Positions 1 to 5,500 of a stretch of DNA of 6,199 nucleotides are shown one piece after another. The notes under the pieces were generated by a model. The model made no database searches. It was not told where the DNA came from and saw only the letters and a list, made by a program, of their open reading frames with translations. Every line of letters begins with the position of its first letter. Positions within the stretch are counted from its first letter, which is position 1. This DNA is from an uncultured Eubacteriales bacterium. Lineage in GTDB: Bacteria; Bacillota; Clostridia; Christensenellales; Borkfalkiaceae. Both the position numbers and the translations under genes were made by a program. The stretch covers positions 1 to 6,199 of the forward strand of contig CATYEP010000113.1 in NCBI GenBank assembly GCA_958405585.1. The letters are read 5' to 3'.

Positions 1-2
1 TG

Positions 3-293
3 CAGACGTTGGGCAACGGCGCATTTGCGAGTTGCTCGGCATTGAATACCGTAAATCTCGGCGATTGTTCCGGGTTGGAGAGCATAGGCGAAAAAGCGTT
101 TTCCGAGGCGGCGATCTCGGAAATAACGATCCCCGAAAGCGTGGTTTCCGTTGGCGAACTGGTTTTCAACAACAATACGGTCGATCTTACGGTCATTTGC
201 GAAGTAGCGGAAAGACCCGAAGGTTGGGATCCGGATTGGTCTTATACTTACAGACAGGGTACAGAGATAACGGTAGAGTGGAAAAATAGATAA
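3..293 (+). CDS. BspA-like leucine-rich repeat protein, C-terminal end (5' partial)
   Basis: The reading frame is open from the left edge to a TAA at 291-293, so only the last 96 residues are visible and the true start lies outside the window. The peptide holds LRR_5 (BspA/TpLRR) style repeats: a unit with IGEKAF is followed by ISEITIPESVVSVGELVF, which fits the usual pattern 'I-x-x-x-A-F-x-x-C-x-x-L-x-x-I-x-I-P'. It ends with RPEGWDPDW and then a short beta-rich tail ending EWKNR. This end resembles the usual close of an LRR_5 block in Clostridia surface proteins. No membrane anchor or sorting signal follows, so any secretion or attachment signal must lie upstream. Such proteins are generally secreted or surface-exposed and bind host or bacterial partners; that role is inferred from the family. 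The TTG at 9 is an internal codon, not a likely start. Confidence 0.8.
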   Translation, partial: QTLGNGAFASCSALNTVNLGDCSGLESIGEKAFSEAAISEITIPESVVSVGELVFNNNTVDLTVICEVAERPEGWDPDWSYTYRQGTEITVEWKNR

Positions 294-680
294 GGTATCC
301 GTTATCGGCATTGCGGGGCTGATCTTCCCCGAGAGGTTTTCGCTGCGCATTATATTGGGAGCATATATGCGCATTGCGCTTGTCTGCGGTACGGATAGCA
401 ATATTCACTCAGGTACCGACCGTTCGAAAATGTCAAGACTCTTTTATCAGGAAGCCGGATCTGCGTGACTGCGATCGTTAAAAGGCTGCGAAAGCCCCTG
501 CCGACATTCCCGATCCGAAGGCGCGATCCGTCTTACCGCCTATGCGTACGGGCGGCTTGGAATATCGGAACCTTGCAAGAATTCGTAAGTTTTGCGCTTG
601 CTTTGAATGAGGTCATTCCCGCTCGTATCAAAGACAAGCACACGCCACGGTTGCAAATTGTTTTTTTGAGTCCGCTTTAA
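294..680. other. gene-poor stretch, probably degenerate or rearranged DNA
   Basis: About 390 bases without a convincing gene. A weak hairpin, CGGGG/CCCCG with an 8-nt loop (314-331), follows the LRR gene and has only a short T run, so it is at best a poor terminator. A 33-codon ORF (367-468, ATG after GGGAG with 5-nt spacing) begins MRIALVCGTDSN; I do not recognise it. On the minus strand, 540-680 reads a peptide containing NNLQPWRVLVFD, which resembles the flavin-binding N-terminal motif (N-x-QPW-R/K-hydrophobics) of nitroreductases, but a stop follows within about 30 residues. CCGCC/GGGCGG at about 538-555 can form a short stem. I saw no tRNA, rRNA or CRISPR repeat. The downstream surface-protein frame starts sharply at the right edge of this stretch, which suggests a recombination or deletion junction near 680-692. 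Confidence 0.4.
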
Positions 681-770
681 GGGACAATCGGGGAATATAC
701 TATTGTCGTAACAGACCGTGCAGGAAATAAGACGGAAGTAAAGTTTACGATTGATAAGGAAGTAGGCTTT
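681..770 (+). pseudogene. orphaned upstream part of the Ig-like repeat gene
   Basis: These 30 codons are in frame with, and continuous with, the next CDS. A stop codon (TAA, 678-680) sits immediately before them. From 690 they encode GEYTIVVTDRAGNKTEVKF, the end of an Ig-like repeat. It is closely similar to the two later copies (TEAGDYTLMITDALGN and TEAGEYRVVVTDEAGN). The rest of this repeat unit, and any further repeats and signal peptide, are absent upstream. Homologous coding therefore begins in mid-domain, so the gene has lost its 5' part. No start codon is plausible here, and translation, if any, would begin at the GTG at 771. Confidence 0.6.
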
Positions 771-1466
771 GTGATCAACGTAAACGACAAGGGCTTGTCC
801 AATTCTGTGACGGTGACGGCAGACGAAGAAGTAACGCTGGTTATCACGAAAGATGAGGAAGTTGTCGAATACAAACTCGGCGATGCCATTACAGAAGCCG
901 GCGATTACACCTTGATGATCACGGATGCACTCGGGAATAAAGCGGAAATGTCTTTCACGATCGTTCAGTCTCTCGTACAGAAATTCGAGCATAACTTCGA
1001 CGAGATGCCCGGGTTTGAAAAGGTGTTTGTGAACGGGGAAGAGAAGCGCCTTAATTACGGAACCTTGGAACTGAACGAAGACGGAATCTATGAAGTTGGG
1101 GTTGTGGCAAACGGGACAACGTATTCGTTTAAGGTTACGGTAGATATGACTGCCCCGACGCTGAAACTTGAAGGCGTGGCGGATAAGGGTACAACGAAGA
1201 GCGGCGTAACGCTTTCTGATTTGTCTGAAAAAGCGGCGGTCGAGGTGTATCGGAACGATGAGAAGGTAGAATACGCGTTCGGCGAAATGCTGACGGAAGC
1301 AGGAGAATACAGGGTAGTGGTGACCGATGAGGCAGGAAATACAACGGCGTACACTTTCGAGATCCAGGAGAGAAACGGTTGGATCGTCATTGCGGTCGTG
1401 GTGCTGGTTGTAGTCCTTTTTGCGGGCGGCGTAGTACTGATTCTTTTGAAAAAGAGAAACGGTTAA
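771..1466 (+). CDS. Ig-like repeat surface protein with C-terminal membrane anchor, 5'-truncated
   Basis: From the GTG at 771 this gives 231 residues. An AAGGA (756-760) lies 10 bases before that GTG, but it may be accidental because the same frame carries homologous repeat sequence further upstream. Residues 1-65 and 126-199 are two copies of a beta-sandwich (Ig-like/bacterial surface) unit, each ending in TEAG-[DE]-Y followed by a TD-x-x-GN motif (residues 41-56 and 175-190). Residues 66-125 form a more divergent third unit. Residues 204-226 are a strongly hydrophobic segment followed by KKRNG. This is a single membrane-spanning anchor with a positive cytoplasmic tail, so the repeats should face outwards. 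There is no signal peptide, so the protein as it stands is unlikely to be exported; I take it as the 3' remnant of a larger extracellular repeat protein. Function (adhesion or cell-envelope binding) is inferred only. It is followed by a candidate terminator. Confidence 0.65.
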   Translation: MINVNDKGLSNSVTVTADEEVTLVITKDEEVVEYKLGDAITEAGDYTLMITDALGNKAEMSFTIVQSLVQKFEHNFDEMPGFEKVFVNGEEKRLNYGTLELNEDGIYEVGVVANGTTYSFKVTVDMTAPTLKLEGVADKGTTKSGVTLSDLSEKAAVEVYRNDEKVEYAFGEMLTEAGEYRVVVTDEAGNTTAYTFEIQERNGWIVIAVVVLVVVLFAGGVVLILLKKRNG

Positions 1467-1508
1467 AACGTGGGCATAGGGAAAGCCGGAATGCTGAAAA
1501 ACAGCCTT

Positions 1509-1544
1509 GCCGCTTAACTTAAACAATTTTTAACGGCGTTTTTC
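1509..1544 (+). terminator. candidate intrinsic terminator after the surface-protein gene
   Basis: GCCG-C-TTAA (1509-1517) can pair with TTAA-CGGC (1530-1537), giving an 8-bp stem with one bulged C and a 12-nt loop, followed at once by G and five Ts (1539-1543). It lies 43 bases after the stop of the plus-strand surface-protein gene, where a terminator is expected. The stem is bulged and half AT, so strength is uncertain. Confidence 0.45.
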
Positions 1545-1575
1545 TGAAAAGGGACAACTCTGTTCTCTTTGTGGA

Positions 1576-1616
1576 GGGTGGCACCTGTCATTGTGACAGG
1601 AGAATGTGAACTACCC
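1576..1616. repeat. inverted-repeat hairpin of unknown role
   Basis: CCTGTCA (1584-1590) and TGACAGG (1594-1600) form a perfect 7-bp stem around the loop TTG. An outer GGGT (1576-1579) can also pair with ACCC (1613-1616) across unequal internal loops. There is no T run on either side, so it is not an ordinary terminator, and it lies between two converging genes. It may be the end of a decayed mobile element, a structured RNA or a protein-binding palindrome; the sequence alone does not decide. The rest of 1545-1675 shows no gene. Confidence 0.4.
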
Positions 1617-1675
1617 AGGGGGAAGAAGATTACTGCAGAAAAGAGCTTAATATTTGTAAGGTTAAGGCCAACATT

Positions 1676-2518
1676 TTATTCGGAGGTGTTTAACTTGGAT
1701 ATATAATTTTGTCTCCATTCGGACGGGGAAACGGAAAAACAAAGTTTAAATTGTTTTGAAAAATAATTGTAATCGGGAATGCCGCATTTTTTTGCAATTT
1801 TATTTACGGGCAGTGCCGTGTCTTTCAACAATCCGCAGGCTTTTTCCAGCCTGCGTTTTTTGATGAATTCCGCCACGGGATCGGAAAAAAACTCGCGGAA
1901 GATCTCGTACAATTCCGTCTTGGACAGGCGGAATTCCGAACACAGTTTTGCTACGCTCAGATCTCCTTCCATGTTCTTTTCGATGTAGTCGTTGATGCGC
2001 GAATCCAGCCTGTTATTTGCGGAAAAGACAAGCGTTTTCAAATACTCGTATCCCGTGCAGGCGTCGAGGATGTGCACGGCGGCTTCTATCTTTTCGCGGC
2101 TGAACAGGGGAAGTTTTTCGTAGCTGTCCCGCAGTTGTTCCGCCTTTTCCGCGCTCAGTCGGGCGGCCGCCCCGTCAAATCCCGCCTCTTTGTCCCTTCT
2201 GATCTGTCCCACGGCGATGTATCCCACGATCCTGTCCTCGTACAGCACGGGGGAAACGCATTCAAAAAGCCCCATATGGCAGGTATAGCTGTGCTGTCTG
2301 TGCGTCTTTTTGCAGACGGAAAAGGCATTTTTGTCGCATTCCGTACAGCGGCGGTCCATCGCCTCGTCTTTGCGCAGGGCAGAGCAGAAGGCGGAAAGTT
2401 TTTCGGGATAATAACAGATCTCGTTTTCGGCGCTGTCATAAATGCAGATCTTGATCCCCGTCAGAAAATAAAAGTCGTGCAGAAGCGTCTTCATTTTCTC
2501 CGTATCGTACACTTGCAT
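1676..2518 (-). CDS. AraC-family transcriptional regulator with PocR sensor domain
   Basis: 280 residues, ATG at 2518-2516, preceded by GAGAG with a 9-nt gap. Residues about 5-165 match a PocR-type ligand-binding domain: YYPEKLSAFC, then the cysteine cluster C45, C58-x2-C61, C69 and C80-H81, then ECVSPVLYEDRIVGYIAVGQIR. Residues about 172-275 form an AraC DNA-binding domain with two helix-turn-helix units (around LSVAKLCSEFRLSKTELYEIF and LPVNKIAKKCGIPDYNYFSKQF), ending SPSEWRQ. Known PocR domains sense small polyols or hydrocarbon derivatives such as propanediol; the ligand here is unknown. It is transcribed away from the kinase-isomerase-aldolase operon, with 111 bases between the two start codons. 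The likely job is activation of that operon by a pathway substrate or product, with possible autorepression because its promoter overlaps the candidate operator. It is a cytoplasmic protein; the domain assignment is firm, the target is inferred. Confidence 0.88.
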   Translation of the reverse strand: MQVYDTEKMKTLLHDFYFLTGIKICIYDSAENEICYYPEKLSAFCSALRKDEAMDRRCTECDKNAFSVCKKTHRQHSYTCHMGLFECVSPVLYEDRIVGYIAVGQIRRDKEAGFDGAAARLSAEKAEQLRDSYEKLPLFSREKIEAAVHILDACTGYEYLKTLVFSANNRLDSRINDYIEKNMEGDLSVAKLCSEFRLSKTELYEIFREFFSDPVAEFIKKRRLEKACGLLKDTALPVNKIAKKCGIPDYNYFSKQFKLCFSVSPSEWRQNYISKLNTSE

Positions 2519-2545
2519 TTTAGTAATCTCTCAAACAAAATTACC

Positions 2546-2582
2546 ATATTTATGTGCAAATGATACTATATTTTCCGCCAAA
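2546..2582 (+). promoter_or_regulatory. candidate AraC-type operator: direct repeat ATATTT-N5-CAAA
   Basis: Two direct copies of ATATTT-N5-CAAA lie at 2546-2560 and 2568-2582, offset by 22 bases (about two helical turns). AraC-family proteins commonly bind tandem direct half-sites spaced this way. The right copy ends 7 bases before the operon -10 box and covers the -35 position, the usual place for an activator touching RNA polymerase. The region is AT-rich, so part of the match could be chance. Confidence 0.4.
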
Positions 2583-2588
2583 AAGCAA
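2560..2588 (-). promoter_or_regulatory. predicted promoter of the PocR/AraC regulator gene
   Basis: On the minus strand, TTGCTT (plus coordinates 2583-2588) and TATCAT (2560-2565) are separated by exactly 17 bases, close to the sigma-70/sigma-A consensus. The start site would fall near 2553, giving a leader of about 35 bases with the GAGAG ribosome binding site. It overlaps both the candidate operator repeats and the operon promoter region on the opposite strand. Confidence 0.5.
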
Positions 2589-2589
2589 G

Positions 2590-2618
2590 TATAATGCAGT
2601 CGGAAAAGAAAAAGGGAG
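2590..2618 (+). promoter_or_regulatory. operon -10 box (TATAAT) and kinase ribosome binding site
   Basis: A perfect TATAAT lies at 2590-2595. At 16-18 bases upstream there is no recognisable -35 (TATATT or similar), which suits an activator-dependent promoter. Transcription would start near 2602. AGGGAG (2613-2618) is the ribosome binding site for the ATG at 2630, with a rather long gap of 11 bases. The in-frame ATG at 2594 falls inside the -10 box and so would not be in the transcript. Confidence 0.5.
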
Positions 2619-2629
2619 AAAAAAAGCGC

Positions 2630-4099
2630 ATGAACTTTTTAAGTTTGGATATCGGCACGACCTGCTGTAAAAGCCAGCTGTTTTCCGAGCAAGGGGAAAT
2701 TTTAAGATACAGCTCGGAAGAATACGCCTTTTTGGAAAAAGAAGGGGAGAAATATGCGAATATCCGAGGCGTTTTTTCCCGCGTGAAAAAGATGCTTGCG
2801 GATACGGCAAAAGAATACGAGATCTCCTCCCTGTGTATCTCTTCTTTCGGCGAGTCCTTCGTGTTGCTGGACGAAAAGGACGAACTTTTGTCCGACCCCA
2901 TGCTGTACACCGACCCGCGCGGGGAGAAGGAAGCGGAAGTGCTGTTGCAGACATTCGGCGCGGAGAAACTGTTTTCCGTGACGGGAACTGTGCCGCAGAG
3001 CATGTATTCCCTTTCCAAGCTCCTTTGGATCAGAAAGAACCGCCCCGAGATATTTGCACGCGCCAAAAAGTGCATGCTCATCTGCGATTATCTGGGATAC
3101 CTTTTGACGGGGAAAAGGGTCATCGACTATGCCCTTGCCTCGCGCACGGGCGCATTCGATATCAAGACGCTGCAGTTCAGCAAAGAAATTTTGGAACAAT
3201 GCGGGATATCCGCCGAACTGTTTTCTTCGCCCGCTCCCACGGGCAGTATCGTAGGGGAACTGCGGGAAGAACTGAAAAAGGAACTGGGCATTCGCGGAAG
3301 CTGTCTGCTGGTATTGGGTTCGCACGATCAGATCTGTTCCGCGCTCGGTGCGGGCGCGGTAAAGGCGGGCGACGCGGTGGACGGCATGGGTACGGTAGAA
3401 TGTATCACGCCCCTCTTTTCCCAAAGGCCTTCCGATGTCTCCATGGGCATGGAAGGGTACGTCTGCGTGCCGTACGCGGTGCCGGGGCTGTACTGTACCT
3501 ATATGTTCAATTACTCTTGCGGATCGCTTGTCAACTGGTACCGCAAGGACATATTGCACGGCTATCATGGAGAGGAAGAAAACGTCTATACGTATCTCGA
3601 AAAAACAGACGATTCTCCTTCGGGTATCCTCGTCCTTCCCTATTTTGCGGGCGCGGCAACGCCGTACCAGAACATCAACGCCAAGGGTGCCGTTCTCAAT
3701 CTCTCTGTCGGGACAAGGGATGCAGACCTCTACAAGGCAATCATGGAAGGGACGGCGATGGAAATGCGCCTGAATGCGGAGCGCTGCAGGAAATACGGCA
3801 TACGCATCCGCCGCATCGTCGCAACGGGCGGCGGCGCCAATTCGAAGAAATGGCTCTCGCTCAAAGCGAGCGTGCAGAAGGTGCCCGTGCGCACACTGCG
3901 CTCGTCCGAGGGCGGGCTGTGCGGCTGTGCGATCTTGCAGGCGGCGGCAATGGGGGCGGTAAAAGATCTGCCTGAGGCGGTCCGCATTTTCGTGCGGTAC
4001 AAGGAAGAGTTTTTGCCCGACGCAAAGAGGAGCGAGGCATACGAGGGGCAGTACAAAAAATACAAAAAAATATATCGGAAGTTAAAGGAGTTTTTCTGA
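2630..4099 (+). CDS. FGGY-family carbohydrate kinase
   Basis: 489 residues, the normal length for this family. It transfers phosphate from ATP to a sugar, most often a ketose, in the cytoplasm. The N-terminus MNFLSLDIGTTCCKSQLF is the phosphate-1 motif of the actin-like ATPase fold, which fixes the start at 2630. FGGY signature 1 fits fully at residues 125-137 (MYSLSKLLWIRKN). GSHDQICSALGAG (230-242) carries the presumed catalytic base D233, as in xylulokinases. Signature 2 is recognisable at 353-373 but has Asn357 where Gly is usual. ATGGGANSKKW (398-408) is the adenosine-binding loop. The gene opens the operon; its stop is followed after one base by the isomerase start, so the two are very likely cotranslated. 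Candidate substrates are the ketose made by the neighbouring isomerase (fuculose, rhamnulose, xylulose or ribulose type). Which one cannot be told from the sequence, so no gene symbol is given. Confidence 0.9.
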   Translation: MNFLSLDIGTTCCKSQLFSEQGEILRYSSEEYAFLEKEGEKYANIRGVFSRVKKMLADTAKEYEISSLCISSFGESFVLLDEKDELLSDPMLYTDPRGEKEAEVLLQTFGAEKLFSVTGTVPQSMYSLSKLLWIRKNRPEIFARAKKCMLICDYLGYLLTGKRVIDYALASRTGAFDIKTLQFSKEILEQCGISAELFSSPAPTGSIVGELREELKKELGIRGSCLLVLGSHDQICSALGAGAVKAGDAVDGMGTVECITPLFSQRPSDVSMGMEGYVCVPYAVPGLYCTYMFNYSCGSLVNWYRKDILHGYHGEEENVYTYLEKTDDSPSGILVLPYFAGAATPYQNINAKGAVLNLSVGTRDADLYKAIMEGTAMEMRLNAERCRKYGIRIRRIVATGGGANSKKWLSLKASVQKVPVRTLRSSEGGLCGCAILQAAAMGAVKDLPEAVRIFVRYKEEFLPDAKRSEAYEGQYKKYKKIYRKLKEFF

Positions 4100-4100
4100 G

Positions 4101-5495
4101 ATGAAATTTGCATTGTTTTTCGGAAACCGCGGCTTTATGCCCGCGGAACTGATCGCGGGCGCCCGCGCGGACATGATCAAGGCAGTGACGGACGCGGGGC
4201 ATGAAGCGCTCGTCATGGACGAAAAGGCGACCCGTTACGGCGCAGTGGAGACGCGCGACGAGGGAAAACTGTACCACGACTGGCTGAAGAGCCACGAAGG
4301 GGAATACGACGGCGTCATCCTGTGCATGCCCATCTTTATCGACGAAAACGGCGCGGTGGCGGCTTTGCAGGACGCGAATGTCCCCATTCTCATGCAGGCG
4401 TACCCCGACGAGATCGGCAAGATGGATTTTGCGCATCGCCGCGACGCTTTCTGCGGGAAATTTTCGGTGACGGACGTCTTTTATCAGTACAACATTCCCT
4501 TTACGGTGATGAAGCCGCACGTCGTGCATCCTTTGAGCGAAGCCTTCCGCAAGAACCTCGAAGACTTTGCCGCCGTTTGCCGCGTGGTCAAGGGGATGAA
4601 GCGGTTCAACCTCGGCTGCATCGGCGCCAGAACGACGGCGTTCAAAACGGTGCGCTTTGACGAAGTCACCCTGCAGCGATACGGCATCAACGTGGAAAGT
4701 TTTGACCTTTCCGAACTCATCTTCAAGGTCGGTCAGAAAAAGGATACGGACAAGAAGGTGATCGAAAAGGTGAAGCGCCTGGAAAATTACACCGATTTTT
4801 CGCATGTTCCCGAAAAGAACAAGTTTACGCTCGCAAAAATTTCCGTCGTCATCGACGAGTACATCGAAGAGTATCATCTGGACGCCATCACCCTCCGCTG
4901 CTGGAACGAGATGGAAACAATTTTGCGTGTCTGCCCGTGCGTGCTCATTTCCGAGCTCAACGACCGCGGCATCGTCTGCTCCTGCGAGATCGATCTGTGC
5001 TCCGCGATCACTATGCGCGCGATGGCGCTCGCCAGCGGCAAGCCGACGGCGTGCCTCGACTGGAATAACAACTACGGGGACGACGAAAACAAGGTCATTC
5101 TTTTCCATTGCGGGCCCGTCGCACAGACGCTGATGGCGGGCAAGGGCACGGTCACCGAACACAAGATGTTCGCCAAGGGCGACCCCGGTTCGGGCTGGGG
5201 GAGCAACGAGGGGCGCATCGCGGCGTTTGATATGACCTTCTCCAACTGCTTTACCGAAAACGGCAAACTCAAAGTGTACGCGAGCGAAGCGCGCTTTACG
5301 GGCGAGCCCATCGAGGACGGATATTTCGGCTGCGGCGGCGTGGCGGAAATTCCCGACCTGCAAAACAAGCTCCTCCGCCTTGCCAAGGGCGGGTTCAAGC
5401 ACCATACTACTGTCGGAATGGGGCACATGAAAGAAGTGCTGGAAGAGGCGTTTTCCACCTACCTGCACTACGATATCGTCGATATTGAGAGGTAA
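4101..5495 (+). CDS. L-fucose isomerase-like sugar isomerase (short form)
   Basis: 464 residues, ATG at 4101 with AAAGGAG (4084-4090) 10 bases before it. The family converts aldoses to ketoses with a bound divalent metal (usually Mn2+). The N-terminus FALFFGNRGFMPAELIAGAR and the middle GCIGARTTAFKTVRFDEV (residues 172-189), leading into FDLSELI, are typical of the fucose/arabinose isomerase superfamily. The presumed metal ligands are E296 (CEID), D320 (LDW) and a C-terminal His in the KHHT segment (434-435); H336 (FHCGP) is also conserved-looking. It is clearly shorter than classical FucI (about 590 residues) and belongs to the compact FucI-like group whose substrates are mostly untested. 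Position between the kinase and aldolase genes indicates the first step of a ketose-phosphate pathway. Some Bacillota isomerases for unusual sugars are also reported from this superfamily, so fucose itself should not be assumed. Confidence 0.85.
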   Translation: MKFALFFGNRGFMPAELIAGARADMIKAVTDAGHEALVMDEKATRYGAVETRDEGKLYHDWLKSHEGEYDGVILCMPIFIDENGAVAALQDANVPILMQAYPDEIGKMDFAHRRDAFCGKFSVTDVFYQYNIPFTVMKPHVVHPLSEAFRKNLEDFAAVCRVVKGMKRFNLGCIGARTTAFKTVRFDEVTLQRYGINVESFDLSELIFKVGQKKDTDKKVIEKVKRLENYTDFSHVPEKNKFTLAKISVVIDEYIEEYHLDAITLRCWNEMETILRVCPCVLISELNDRGIVCSCEIDLCSAITMRAMALASGKPTACLDWNNNYGDDENKVILFHCGPVAQTLMAGKGTVTEHKMFAKGDPGSGWGSNEGRIAAFDMTFSNCFTENGKLKVYASEARFTGEPIEDGYFGCGGVAEIPDLQNKLLRLAKGGFKHHTTVGMGHMKEVLEEAFSTYLHYDIVDIER

Positions 5496-5500
5496 GAAAC

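Noticed and set aside
314..340. CGGGG/CCCCG hairpin after the LRR gene as a terminator
   Set aside because: Only five pairs, an 8-nt loop and four Ts some distance away; too weak to call.
367..468. 33-codon ORF beginning MRIALVCGTDSN with a GGGAG upstream
   Set aside because: Too short, no family recognised, and placed in a stretch with other signs of decay. It could equally be chance.
540..1526. Minus-strand open frame of 328 codons across the surface-protein gene
   Set aside because: Most of it is antisense to the Ig-like repeats. Only the 540-680 tail has any independent resemblance (nitroreductase-like motif), which is reported separately as a weak finding.
679..1557. AAGGGACAA present at 679-687 and 1549-1557, flanking the surface-protein fragment
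   Set aside because: A 9-base match is expected many times by chance in a window of this size, and there are no terminal inverted repeats or transposase to make it a target-site duplication.
2594..2629. Upstream in-frame ATG extending the kinase by 12 residues
   Set aside because: It overlaps the TATAAT box, lacks a ribosome binding site, and would add a lysine-rich lead to a family that normally starts right at the LDIGTT motif.
2833..3975. Plus-strand and minus-strand open frames inside the kinase gene (also 2702-3568 minus)
   Set aside because: Arginine- and histidine-rich shadow translations of a conserved kinase, with no family features.
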